The translations under genes were made by a program, and so were the position numbers. A DNA stretch of 64,000 nucleotides from JANNWF01 sp052390415 (GTDB taxonomy: Bacteria; Pseudomonadota; Gammaproteobacteria; Xanthomonadales; Xanthomonadaceae). Under the pieces are notes generated by a model. That model did no database searches, was not told where the DNA came from, and saw only the letters and a list, made by a program, of their open reading frames with translations. Positions 1-11,743 of the stretch are shown piece by piece. Within the stretch, counting starts at the first letter, position 1. Each line of letters begins with the position of its first letter. The stretch is taken from NCBI GenBank assembly GCA_052390415.1, contig JBQTGY010000027.1, forward strand, positions 1-64,000. The letters run 5' to 3'.

Positions 1-17
1 GGGCTAGCGCCGCATCG

Positions 18-461
18 TCACAACCCGGAGCGCGGCCGATCCACCTGTCGCACCCAGTCCGACAGGTTGTAGTGGTTGCTGACGCGGGCGATGCGACCGT
101 CGCGGATGGCAAAAAACGCGCCGCCCGGCAGGCAGTAGCGTTGACCATTGGCGGTGGGCAAGCCCTCGGCGGTCTCCAGATACACGCCCTCGACCACGTA
201 CTCGGCGGCCGCGTGTTGGCCATTCTGGGTCGACATCACCACCACGTCGCGGAAGTGCTCGCGATAGCTCGCTGACATTGCCTGCAGAAAGGTGGCAAAC
301 GCCGCGCTGCCGATTTCGCGCTCGCCCTGATTGACGTCATGCACCACGTCTTCCGACAACACAGCCAATACGCCCGCGTGATCGGCACGGTTCAACGCCG
401 CGTAATACGCCAATACCAACTCAGTCGCGCGATCAGAGGCGCGGGCACCGTCGATTCTCAT
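18..461 (-). CDS. SnoaL-like / NTF2-fold protein
   Basis: A 147-residue protein of the NTF2/SnoaL-like alpha+beta fold. It has an N-terminal helix (ATELVLAYYAALNRAD), an acidic 'LSEDVVHDVNQGE' strand, a long sheet and a C-terminal 'GRIARVSNHYNLSDWVRQV' stretch typical of ketosteroid-isomerase-related proteins. The length fits the single-domain family. ATG at 461 has a GAGGA ribosome site about 9 bases upstream. It is transcribed away from pepN. The family covers isomerases, hydrolases and binding proteins, so no substrate is proposed. The fold call is fairly firm, the function open. Confidence 0.75.
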   Translation of the reverse strand: MRIDGARASDRATELVLAYYAALNRADHAGVLAVLSEDVVHDVNQGEREIGSAAFATFLQAMSASYREHFRDVVVMSTQNGQHAAAEYVVEGVYLETAEGLPTANGQRYCLPGGAFFAIRDGRIARVSNHYNLSDWVRQVDRPRSGL

Positions 462-622
462 CCGCTCGAATCCTCATCAAGACTCAGCCTCGGGAAACGG
501 GGTTCACGGGCAGTCGAATAATGATAGCTCGCCAGGCGGCGTGCGTGAGCGCCTTTGCAGCCCCCGAAAAAATCGACGTGTTAGGCTCCGCCGCCTTGCC
601 GCATTCAGGTCACTTACCGCCC

Positions 623-3244
623 ATGACGGTCGCCACCGCCGCGCGTCCACCCACTCGGCTTGCCGACTATCGGGCTCCGGCTTGGTGGGTCTCCGAGGTC
701 GAGCTGGAATTCGATCTGGATCCCGCCGAGACCCTGGTGCACGCGCGCCTCAGCCTGCATCCCGACCCGGCACAGGCGGGCACCGACTTGCGCCTGGACG
801 GCTGCGACTTGTTTTTGCTCAGCATCGGATTGGACGGCGTGCCGCTGCCCAGCTCACGTTACCAAGTCGATGCCGCAGGCCTCACGGTATTTGGACTCAA
901 CGGCGCCTGCGTACTGCAAACCTCGGTGCGCATCTGTCCACAAGCGAATACGCGACTGGAAGGCGTCTACGCCAGCGGCCCGATGTTGTTGACCCAATGC
1001 GAGGCACAGGGCTTCCGGCGCATCACCTACTTCATCGATCGGCCGGATGTATTGGCGCGTTACCGCGTGGAACTGCGTGGCAACGCCAAGCGTTATCCGG
1101 TGCTGCTGTCGAATGGCAACCCCGCGGCCGCTGGCGAACTGCCGGATGGCCGCCACTTTGCGCGTTGGATCGATCCGCATCCCAAACCCAGTTATCTGTT
1201 CGCCTTGGTGGCGGGCGATATCGATTGCGTCGAAGCGCCGTTCACTACCTCGGAAGGGCGCGCCGTTGCGGTGCGCGTGTGGACCGAGCGCAGTGATGTC
1301 GAGCGCTGCCGACACGCGCTTGAATGCGCGTTGCGGGCGTTGCGTTGGGACGAGCAGCGCTTTGGTCGCGCCTATGATCTCGACGTCTTCAACATCGTCG
1401 CCGTGCAGTATTTCACCATGGGCGCGATGGAGAACAAGGGCCTCAACATCTTCAACGCGCGTTATGTTCTGGCCGATCACGAAAGCGCCACCGATGCCGA
1501 TTTCGAAGCCATCGAATCGGTGATCGGGCACGAACACTTCCACAACTGGAGCGGCAATCGGGTCACTTTGCGTGACTGGTTTCAGCTGTCGTTGAAAGAA
1601 GGCTTCACGGTGTTTCGCGATCAGGAGTTCAGCTCCGATCTGCACTCGCGATCATTGAAGCGCATCGACGACGTGCGCTTGTTGAAGAGCCGCCAATTTC
1701 AGGAGGACAGTGGCCCGCTGGCGCACGCTGTGCGGCCGGCCGAATACGCCGAAATCAACAATTTCTACACCGCCACGGTGTACGAAAAGGGTGCGGAAAT
1801 CGTCCGCATGCTGCACACCCTGCTGGGCGAGGCAGACTTTCGTCGCGGTGCGGATCTGTACTTTCTCCGGCACGATGGGCAAGCCGCGACGGTGGAGGAC
1901 TTTCTGGCGGCGATGAGCGAAGTCAGTGGTCGCGATCTGCGCCAGTTCGCGCGTTGGTATGCACAAGCCGGTACGCCAGTACTGACGATCCGCGAGTGCT
2001 GGGACGCGCCCACGCAAACCTTTCATGTCGCCATCAGTCAGCACACACCGACTGCGGCCGGCCACGCCGAAAAAGCTCCGCTGCACATTCCGGTCCGCTA
2101 CGCGCTGTACGCGGCCGACGGCTCGCGCATCGAACGTGTACTCGAAGGTGATGCCCAGACCAGCGCGACTCTGATCGAACTCACCCAGCCCACTCACGCA
2201 TTGCGATTGCACGCTGTCAGCGAACGCCCGCTGGCCGTCTACCTGCAAGGCCTGTCCGCGCCGGTGCGTCTGCATCTGTCGCGCGATGCGGCCACGCTGG
2301 CGCGGATAGTGGCGGTCGAGCCCGATCCGCTCACCCGCTGGGAAGCCATCCAATGTCTGGCCACGGATGCCCTGTTGCAACGCGGCCCCGATCCGGCTGG
2401 CGCGCGTTCTGCCCTGATCACCGCGTTGGGCGACTTGCTCAATCACCCGACCGAAGACCCAGCCTTCGTCGCCGAATGTCAGCGCCTGCCCGAGGTGTGG
2501 ACGCTGGCCGATCAGACCGAAGTGATCGATCTCGATGAGTTGCTGCGGCAACGCGAAGATCTGCTCGACGAGTTGGCCGAGTGCCACGCGGATGGCTTCG
2601 AATCTGCCTACCGGCGCCTGCGCGCCGCGCATCCGGGGCAGCGTTTCGATGCGTCCGCATTCGCTGCGCGGCGCTTGATCGGGGTCTGTCTGGATCGCCT
2701 CACCCGGCTCGACCCATCAGCGCGCATCGCCAGCGCGCACTTTGCTGGCTCGCTGTGCATGACCGATCGCCTCAACGCGCTCGCCTGTCTGATCCACGTT
2801 GATGCGCCGACCGCCACGGCCGCACTCGCCCAATTTCGCGAGCACTGGCGACACGATCCTCTCGTCACTGACAAATGGCTGAGCATTGTCGCTAGCCGAC
2901 CGCAGCCCGAAACGCTCGATGACATACGCGCGTTGATCGGGAGCACCGAACTTTGGCAACCCGCCAACCCCAATCGGGTGCGCGCGATCCTTGGCAGCTT
3001 TGCCCGCAACAATGCCATCGCTTGCCACCGCATCGATGGCGCGGGTTATGCCTTGGTGTTCGAGCAAATCGGTTGCCTCGACGTCCTCAATCCGCAGGTG
3101 TCGGCGCGCCTGTTGACCGCCTTCGAGCCGTGGCGAAAGCTCGATGGCAACCGTCGTGCATTGATCGAATCGGGCTTACGCGGCTTGCTCGCCAACCAGC
3201 CCTCTGCCGATCTGCGGGATGTGCTGACGCGTTTGCTGGGGTAG
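623..3244 (+). CDS. pepN: Aminopeptidase N (M1 metallopeptidase)
   Basis: Cytosolic zinc aminopeptidase that removes N-terminal residues from peptides. The 873-residue product from ATG 623 has the usual PepN length. It shows the exopeptidase motif GAMEN at about residues 267-271 and the zinc motif HEHFH at 303-307, where E. coli-type enzymes have HEYFH. The downstream 'LKEGFTVFRDQEF' supplies the third zinc ligand Glu. The reading frame is open back to 521, but the extra 34 residues have no family counterpart, so I start at MTVATAARPP. It stands alone, convergent with the tricorn-like protease gene; a weak CAAGCG/CGCTTG hairpin lies between them. Confidence 0.95.
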   Translation: MTVATAARPPTRLADYRAPAWWVSEVELEFDLDPAETLVHARLSLHPDPAQAGTDLRLDGCDLFLLSIGLDGVPLPSSRYQVDAAGLTVFGLNGACVLQTSVRICPQANTRLEGVYASGPMLLTQCEAQGFRRITYFIDRPDVLARYRVELRGNAKRYPVLLSNGNPAAAGELPDGRHFARWIDPHPKPSYLFALVAGDIDCVEAPFTTSEGRAVAVRVWTERSDVERCRHALECALRALRWDEQRFGRAYDLDVFNIVAVQYFTMGAMENKGLNIFNARYVLADHESATDADFEAIESVIGHEHFHNWSGNRVTLRDWFQLSLKEGFTVFRDQEFSSDLHSRSLKRIDDVRLLKSRQFQEDSGPLAHAVRPAEYAEINNFYTATVYEKGAEIVRMLHTLLGEADFRRGADLYFLRHDGQAATVEDFLAAMSEVSGRDLRQFARWYAQAGTPVLTIRECWDAPTQTFHVAISQHTPTAAGHAEKAPLHIPVRYALYAADGSRIERVLEGDAQTSATLIELTQPTHALRLHAVSERPLAVYLQGLSAPVRLHLSRDAATLARIVAVEPDPLTRWEAIQCLATDALLQRGPDPAGARSALITALGDLLNHPTEDPAFVAECQRLPEVWTLADQTEVIDLDELLRQREDLLDELAECHADGFESAYRRLRAAHPGQRFDASAFAARRLIGVCLDRLTRLDPSARIASAHFAGSLCMTDRLNALACLIHVDAPTATAALAQFREHWRHDPLVTDKWLSIVASRPQPETLDDIRALIGSTELWQPANPNRVRAILGSFARNNAIACHRIDGAGYALVFEQIGCLDVLNPQVSARLLTAFEPWRKLDGNRRALIESGLRGLLANQPSADLRDVLTRLLG

Positions 3245-3304
3245 CGAACGAGCCATGTGCAAGCGTGAAGGCGCTTGATTGCAACGAGCTTGTACCTGAC
3301 CTCC

Positions 3305-6300
3305 TCACAGATTCTCGGGCGGAAACTTGCTCGGCGCTGCGGGTGCCACCGGTGCCCGTACCGCGCCTTTCTCCAACTCCTGCAACAAATGTGTGACTGC
3401 GGCTTCCAGACTGGGATCGCCGCCGGCGGCGACCAATTCCGGGCGATCAATGACCTGCATGTCAGGTGCCACACCTTCGTTCTCCACCGCCCACTGACCA
3501 TCGGTATCCAGGAAGCGGAAGGTGGCAGCGAGTACGCGGCCGTTGTCGATCAGGGACGGTCCGCCGCTGATGCCAATCAACCCACCCCAGGTGCGGGTAC
3601 CGATCAATTTGCCCAGACCAAGCTTGCGGAAGTAATAAGGCAAGGCGTCACCGCCTGAGCTGGAAAGGCCATTGATCAGCATCGCCTTGGGGCCGAGATG
3701 AGACAGCAACGGCGTGGCATTGGGTTCCAAGCCGCGGCGCTTCCAGTAGTTGAGCGGCTGGCGTGAAAGCAGCTCGATCATCCGATCAGGAATGAAGCCG
3801 CCGCCGTTATATCGATCATCGATGATCAGCGCCTCCTGCGAGGCATAAGCGAGCATGCCGCGGAACAGTTCGCGATTGCCTTCCACCGCGGTGTTGGGCA
3901 CGTGGATGTAGCCGATGCGACCGCCGGAAAGTTCTTCCACGCGCCGGCGTTTCGTCGCGACCGCATCGAGATAGCGCAGCGACAGTTCCGAACTCAGTGC
4001 TTTCACTCGCACCGTGCGCGCGCTTGCTTTGTCAGCGGCTGCGGCAAGCCGCAGTTCGACCACGTGATCGCCCTTGTTTTCCAGCAGGCGATAGAGGTTG
4101 TCGACGCCCAAGGTACTGACGCCATCGATGGCCAACAGCAGCTCGCCCTCCTTGCCGTTGACGCCAGGCTCGGTGAAAGGCGAGCGCCGCGCCGGGTCCC
4201 AGTTCTCGCCGGCAAAAATCTTCTCGATACGCCAGTAACCGCTGGAGTCCTTGGCCAGTTCCGCGCCGAGCAATCCGCCCGGCTTGCGCGGCACCTGGGT
4301 CTGATCGCCGCTCTCGACGTAGACGTGGCCCGCGTTCAACTCGCCGGCCAGCTCTTGCAACAGATAGTCGAGATCGGCGCGGCTGCCGACGTGTGCGACC
4401 AGCGGCTCGTAGCGCGCGCGAATGGCATCCCAGTCTTGCCCGTGCATGCCGGCGTCGTAGAACCAGTCACGCAGCACGCGCCAGCTGTCGACGAACATGT
4501 GCTTCCACTCGCGTCGCGGCTCGATACGCAGCTCCATCCCGGCGAGATCGAGCTTGCCAGCGTCAAAATCAGCAGACGGTTTCGCGTCGACGATGGCGAA
4601 GTCGGGGCCACGTTGCAGCAACAATTTCTCGCCGTTCGCACTCAATACGTAGCCATTGACCTTGGCGACTGACTTGGGCTTTTCCTCATCCAGGCCGATG
4701 AACTGCAAATCGGCCGGCTCCGCACCATCGGCGAGGGCGGCGACAAACACGCCTTCTTCATTGGCGCTGAGCCCACCGTAGTTGGCTGGCGGCGCATTCA
4801 ATGCGATCACCCGCTGGTTGAAGCCGGGAATATCGATGCGCAAGGTTGCCGGCAGCTTGCTTGATTTGTCGTCGTCCTTGTCCTTGTTGTCGGTCTCGCT
4901 GGTCGCACCCACTTCGTCGGATTTCGGACGCAGCAAGGGTGGTCCATCGGCGGCCAAAGTCGCGGCGTAGACGCGGGTTGCGTTGGTGTAGAGATAATTG
5001 AATTCGTAGGCGCTGAAGGTCAGGCCAAAATCGCGGTCGGAGAGAAAATACAGGTAGCGTCCCTTCGGATCGAAAGCGGGTTGCCTCGCGCTGGTTTGAT
5101 CTTCGGTGAGCTGACTCGCTTGCCCGCTGGCCAGTGAGTACAACCAGATCGCGTTGTTGCGATTGTTCGACACCTTCGAATACGCCAGCCAGCGACTGTC
5201 CGGCGACCACACGTAGTCGCTGATTTCATCCACCGTGCCCAGATCCACATCCGTGGTCACGCCGCTGGTCACCTCCAGCATCCGCAGACGTTGGCGCTTG
5301 TCGGCGAACGCGAGGCGGCTGGAATCCGGCGACCACACCGGTGCAAAGCGCCAGGTATCGCCATCATCCGTGACTTGTCGCGGCGTGCCACTGCCGTCTT
5401 GGGCGCGCACGTAGACTTCATATTCGCCCGTAGCGTCGGACAGATAGGCGATCCACTTGCCGTCCGGCGACCAGCTGACACTCATCTCCCGCGCATCGGG
5501 GGTGCGACTCAAGGGACGCACTTCGCCGTGTTTGGCGGGCACGCTGAACACCTCGCCACGTGCGCCGAATACCGCGCGCTCACCGCCCGGCGCGATCGCA
5601 AACGACTCGATGAAATCCTTGGCTTGCACAAACCGCGGCAGCGTTTCCGGCAAGTCGCCTTGAATGCGGATCGGCACCTCGACGCTGGTCTGCTTGGCGG
5701 GATCAAAGTGCCACAGGCCACCACCGTTTTCGAACACGATGCCGCCAGGTCCGGCGCTGGGCCACAGCACGTCGAATTCACTGAAGGTGGTCAGCTTGGT
5801 CGGTTCGCCGCCGGTGGGCGCGATCGAATACAGATTCAGCGTGTACTCGCGATCGGAAACGAAATACACCTTGTCTCCCAGCCACATCGGCTGGTGATCG
5901 GTGGCGCGATCCGTGGTCAATTGCAATGAACTGTTGGCGGTCAGATCAAAGATCCACACGTCCTGCGCGCGGCCGCCGCGATAACGCTTCCAGCTGCGGA
6001 AGTCGCGATCGATCGGCGTGTAGACAAACTTGCTGCCATCCGGGCTGAACGATCCGCCGCCGCTTTCGGGCATTGGCATGGGTTTCTCCATGCCACCAGC
6101 GATAGGCACCAGATAAGGTCGCCCGTCGCGCTCACTCCAGGGATTGCGATTCATACGCACCGCGATGTGTTGACCATCCGGCGTCCAATCCAGCACGCGA
6201 TTGTCGGTACCACCGCGCGGCGGCATCGGGCCGACATCGTTGTACCAGGTCAATTGCCGCGGCTCGCCACCACCGGCAGGAATCACATACACCTGGCGGG

Positions 6301-6565
6301 TGCCGTTGTACTGCGCAGAAAACGCGATCCATTGGCCATCGGGGCTGAACTTGGGATACAGCTCTTGCCCCGCGTGCGAGGTCAGCCGAAATGCGGTGCC
6401 GCCCGCGAGTGGCGCGGTGTAGATATCGCCCGCGTAAACGAACACCACGCGCTCATTGTGGATATCGGGAAATCGCAGCAGCTTGCTGGGTATCGTGGGT
6501 GCCGCCGAGGCGGCAGTGGCAATCAGCAGACATCCTGCGAGCAGCGACAGAGGGGCACGGCGCAT
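3305..6565 (-). CDS. Secreted tricorn-type protease (S41 family)
   Basis: A 1086-residue secreted protease. The signal peptide is MRRAPLSLLAGCLLIATAASA. Two blocks of WD40-like/TolB-like propeller repeats follow (many 'SPDGKWIAY', 'SPDSSRLAF', 'DPKGRYLYF' units across residues 30-560). Then come a C1-type helical domain, a PDZ domain ('GELLLAIDGVSTLG') and an S41 core. The core has 'NGLSSSGGDALPYYF' around the nucleophile Ser, then 'LGKLIGTRTWGGLIG' and 'ENEGVAPDM' carrying the catalytic Glu. Length and order match tricorn proteases, which degrade peptides. In the archaeal enzyme a Ser-His pair (Ser745-His746) precedes the nucleophile; here the likely counterpart reads NAGHVYVE, with Gly before His. 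Likely periplasmic. Confidence 0.9.
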   Translation of the reverse strand: MRRAPLSLLAGCLLIATAASAAPTIPSKLLRFPDIHNERVVFVYAGDIYTAPLAGGTAFRLTSHAGQELYPKFSPDGQWIAFSAQYNGTRQVYVIPAGGGEPRQLTWYNDVGPMPPRGGTDNRVLDWTPDGQHIAVRMNRNPWSERDGRPYLVPIAGGMEKPMPMPESGGGSFSPDGSKFVYTPIDRDFRSWKRYRGGRAQDVWIFDLTANSSLQLTTDRATDHQPMWLGDKVYFVSDREYTLNLYSIAPTGGEPTKLTTFSEFDVLWPSAGPGGIVFENGGGLWHFDPAKQTSVEVPIRIQGDLPETLPRFVQAKDFIESFAIAPGGERAVFGARGEVFSVPAKHGEVRPLSRTPDAREMSVSWSPDGKWIAYLSDATGEYEVYVRAQDGSGTPRQVTDDGDTWRFAPVWSPDSSRLAFADKRQRLRMLEVTSGVTTDVDLGTVDEISDYVWSPDSRWLAYSKVSNNRNNAIWLYSLASGQASQLTEDQTSARQPAFDPKGRYLYFLSDRDFGLTFSAYEFNYLYTNATRVYAATLAADGPPLLRPKSDEVGATSETDNKDKDDDKSSKLPATLRIDIPGFNQRVIALNAPPANYGGLSANEEGVFVAALADGAEPADLQFIGLDEEKPKSVAKVNGYVLSANGEKLLLQRGPDFAIVDAKPSADFDAGKLDLAGMELRIEPRREWKHMFVDSWRVLRDWFYDAGMHGQDWDAIRARYEPLVAHVGSRADLDYLLQELAGELNAGHVYVESGDQTQVPRKPGGLLGAELAKDSSGYWRIEKIFAGENWDPARRSPFTEPGVNGKEGELLLAIDGVSTLGVDNLYRLLENKGDHVVELRLAAAADKASARTVRVKALSSELSLRYLDAVATKRRRVEELSGGRIGYIHVPNTAVEGNRELFRGMLAYASQEALIIDDRYNGGGFIPDRMIELLSRQPLNYWKRRGLEPNATPLLSHLGPKAMLINGLSSSGGDALPYYFRKLGLGKLIGTRTWGGLIGISGGPSLIDNGRVLAATFRFLDTDGQWAVENEGVAPDMQVIDRPELVAAGGDPSLEAAVTHLLQELEKGAVRAPVAPAAPSKFPPENL

Positions 6566-6697
6566 GGGTTTTCATCTCGGGTAGGCGAACCTCTGGATTG
6601 TAAACATCGACCCACATTCGGCGTGTGCCGAAAGGCTGACAGCGCGCAGCAATGCTGCCGATGACACGACAACAAGCCGCTGTAATAGGATGCCCTC

Positions 6698-8269
<1,572 letters not shown>

Positions 8270-8320
8270 GCGGCTTCGTGCGGTCGAAGGGGACCGATTT
8301 TTCTTTCGTTCCGACGAATG

Positions 8321-9252
<932 letters not shown>

Positions 9253-9312
9253 CCTTCGACGGAATGAAGAATCAAACCCGGCCCCGGCGCACGCCGAAAA
9301 AGCGCAGCCCCC

Positions 9313-10800
9313 TCACTCCAATCCAAAAAACCTCCGAATCTTCGCGCTGATCGCATCCTCCTGCCGTTCACCGCCATTGCTTGCCGCCTTCTCCTGGGCA
9401 TTCGTCAATCCACCCATGCGTTCGCTGATCACGCGGGACACTTCATCGGCGATGTCGGGGCGGGTCCGCAACACGGCCTCGAAGCCAGCTTTGTCCAGGC
9501 GCAGGCAGTGCGCGTCGGTGCGGGCGACCACGCTGGCGCGGCGGGGTTCGCCGGTCATCAGGCCCATTTCGCCGAAGACGCTGCCGGCATCCAGGGTGGC
9601 TACGCGGGTCTTGATGCCGTCGCGCTCGGACCAGACTTCCACCTCGCCTTCGACCACCAGGTAGAGCCAGTGCGCGACGGCACCTTGGCGGGTGATGGTG
9701 TCGCCGCTGACAAACGGTGCGCTGACCATGTTGGCCGCCAAGGCCTCGCGCTCGCTTTCCGATAACGAGCGAAACAGGTCGACGCCGGCCAGGGCGCGAC
9801 TGCGACGCGCCACTTCTGTCGCTCGCAACGAAGCTTGGCGCGCATCGTTTTCCTTGGTGATCAGGCGTTCTTCCTGAACCACGGTCAATTCAATGTTGTG
9901 TCGCGCCAATGCGGCCAGCGCGTGCATGCGCACGGCTGAGTCGCTGGGATCGTCGGCGCGGGGATTCTCGATCCAGAAGCGCAAGGCATAACGACCGTAG
10001 CCGGCGGCAGTGTCCATCAACACCGCACTGGGCGGCGGGTCTTGCATCACGTTGGCAATTTCCGCCAGTCGCACCGAATCTTCCAGCACGCTGCACACCC
10101 GACTGGGTGACACCGCGAGATCCAGATTGAAATAGACCCAACGCCGCCAGCGAGTGCGCGCATCGCGGCGCGAGCCAATGATGTGGAAGCGATTCTTCAC
10201 CAGCCAGCCATTCGGAATGATGACGGTTTCGCGATCACGGGTTTCGATGGCCGTATGCCGCCAGCGCACGTCGACCACCTGGCCACCGACGCCATCGACC
10301 TTGACCCAGTCGCCGACCCGCACCGAGTCGTCCAGCTGCAACACCACGCCGCCAAGAATGTTGCCCAAGGTGTCCTGCATCGAAAACGCCAGCACCGCGG
10401 TGATCACCGCTGAGGTTGCGACCAGACTGGTGAGATCCAGACCCGCTCCGTGCAACCAGAACAGCAACCACGCCGCGGCCAGTGCGGTGGTGGTCAAGTC
10501 TTCAACGATGCGCGGTGTGCCCAGTCCCAGCGCCGGCAGAGCGGCGCGAAACACGATGATGCAGCCGAGTCGGATGATGACCGCGCCGAGGCCTACGATG
10601 GCGACGCCCGACAGCACACTGGCGACCCGCGGCACTTGCCACGCTTCGAGGGCGACACCAGCGAGATCGAGCACCACCAACAGCCCAATCATCACCAACA
10701 TGCCGCGAATGGCGGCGCGATCGGGCGCACGCACGGCCAGCGCCAGCAAGCCCAGCACCAGCCCGAACGCCGCGCCGAGGGTAATCTCGCCATGCAACAT
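9313..10800 (-). CDS. MscS-family mechanosensitive channel with cNMP-binding domain
   Basis: A 495-residue channel. Five hydrophobic stretches lie in the first ~190 residues. An MscS pore/beta domain follows ('AFSMQDTLGNILGGVVLQLDDSVRVGDWV', seen in part as QDTLGNILGGV, then 'TRDRETVIIPNGWLVKN'). The C-terminal cyclic-nucleotide-binding fold contains 'FGEMGLMTGEPRRASVVA', which keeps the Glu and Arg of the phosphate-binding cassette. Ligand-gated small-conductance channels of this layout are known. The frame extends upstream to 11208, but that part is low-complexity Arg/Pro sequence overlapping a divergent gene, so I start at MLHGEITLGAAFG. Located in the inner membrane. Confidence 0.85.
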   Translation of the reverse strand: MLHGEITLGAAFGLVLGLLALAVRAPDRAAIRGMLVMIGLLVVLDLAGVALEAWQVPRVASVLSGVAIVGLGAVIIRLGCIIVFRAALPALGLGTPRIVEDLTTTALAAAWLLFWLHGAGLDLTSLVATSAVITAVLAFSMQDTLGNILGGVVLQLDDSVRVGDWVKVDGVGGQVVDVRWRHTAIETRDRETVIIPNGWLVKNRFHIIGSRRDARTRWRRWVYFNLDLAVSPSRVCSVLEDSVRLAEIANVMQDPPPSAVLMDTAAGYGRYALRFWIENPRADDPSDSAVRMHALAALARHNIELTVVQEERLITKENDARQASLRATEVARRSRALAGVDLFRSLSESEREALAANMVSAPFVSGDTITRQGAVAHWLYLVVEGEVEVWSERDGIKTRVATLDAGSVFGEMGLMTGEPRRASVVARTDAHCLRLDKAGFEAVLRTRPDIADEVSRVISERMGGLTNAQEKAASNGGERQEDAISAKIRRFFGLE

Positions 10801-10922
10801 GTTGAAATCCACACTTCCCCCTTTGACGCCGTCGTCACGTTGCGGCGGCCGATGCATCATGCCTTGGGCCGCAGACCTCAGGCGAGCGCGGCAGAAAATC
10901 CTGAATGGAGGCCACAGCGAAC

Positions 10923-11339
10923 ATGAGCGAAAAACCTGATCGTCGCGGCTTCGTGCTGGCTCGTGATGTGCTTGGATTCCAATTGAAGCTGGTGATCGAC
11001 GCGTTGCGGGATGTGGTGACCAGTCCGCTGGCTTTGCTCGCGGCGGGCCTCGACTTGGTGTTGTTGAAACGACAGCCGCCACGCTATTTCCGCGCGGTGT
11101 TGCAGTTGGGTCGACGCAGCGAAGACTGGATCGACCTGTGGTCTTCGACGTACGACCAGCACGCGCAGCCGGAGAACGTCGATGCGGTGCTCGACAGCGT
11201 GCAAGCACTGCTGCGCGATCCGCGCGCCGGCGCTCGCAAGGCGAAGGTGCTGAAGCGCTGGGCCGAGCGGGAGATCAGACGCCGTGCGCGAACACCGTTG
11301 CAGCACTCAGTCACGCCGGCGGACACTGGCCAAGACTAG
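10923..11339 (+). CDS. Conserved-looking hypothetical protein
   Basis: 138 residues from ATG 10923, with a GGAGG ribosome site about 10 bases upstream. It has one hydrophobic stretch near residues 35-51 (VTSPLALLAAGLDLVLL), then an amphipathic 'YFRAVLQLGRRSEDWIDLWSSTYD' region and a basic C-terminus. No family is recognised. It is divergent from the MscS-type channel gene with 122 bases between starts, so a shared promoter region is possible. Possibly a small membrane-associated partner; this is speculation. Confidence 0.6.
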   Translation: MSEKPDRRGFVLARDVLGFQLKLVIDALRDVVTSPLALLAAGLDLVLLKRQPPRYFRAVLQLGRRSEDWIDLWSSTYDQHAQPENVDAVLDSVQALLRDPRAGARKAKVLKRWAEREIRRRARTPLQHSVTPADTGQD

Positions 11340-11743
11340 GGTGCCGCCGCGGTAGCTTGTGGGAGCGGCGGCAGCCGCGATGCGCTTCGTCGCCAACTCG
11401 AGCAATCGCGGTTTCCGCCGTTGGGCTGCTGCGCATGCGCTCGGTCCAACAAACATGCCATAGGGTGCGTCTTGACGCACCAGCACTTGGCTTGAACCGC
11501 AGCCGGTGCGTCAAGACGCACCCTACCTCGCTATTGGCCTCGCTCCGGAGCGGCATCCTTCACGCCCATCCCGTCGCGATCCCACTTCCGCTTCATCCGT
11601 TACAGCCCACTAGGTCTGCGCCTTCCGTTGGTCGTGGCGAGGAATCGCACCGCCGCGAAAGCAGCGCAGCAAGCACCGCTGCCTTTCTCAAGCCAGCTTC
11701 GGCCCTGCTAACCTCCGTGCTGGTTTTTCATCGGGCCGTCGTC
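11340..11743. other. Intergenic region with a REP pair
   Basis: No gene seen. The reading frame of the downstream peptidase is open through this interval, but the translation is Arg/Ser/His-rich and lacks a signal peptide. The only structure is the inverted REP pair at 11461-11526. Confidence 0.6.
11461..11526. repeat. REP/BIME pair, GTAGGGTGCGTC type
   Basis: Two 18-base palindromes in opposite orientation: GGTGCGTCTTGACGCACC at 11464-11481 and GGTGCGTCAAGACGCACC at 11505-11522. Each has an 8-bp stem around TT or AA. With the flanking TAGG/CCTA they also pair with each other over the whole unit. A related palindrome occurs at 36845. Confidence 0.8.

Noticed and set aside
854..1645. 263-residue minus-strand frame inside pepN
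   Set aside because: Antisense shadow of a clear M1 peptidase with intact zinc motifs; no domain of its own.
10801..11208. N-terminal extension of the MscS-type channel
   Set aside because: Low-complexity sequence overlapping the divergent gene at 10923; membrane helices begin after MLHGEITLG.
11138..11743. N-terminal extension of the S9 peptidase
   Set aside because: Overlaps the 10923-11339 gene and the REP pair; the signal peptide begins at 11744.
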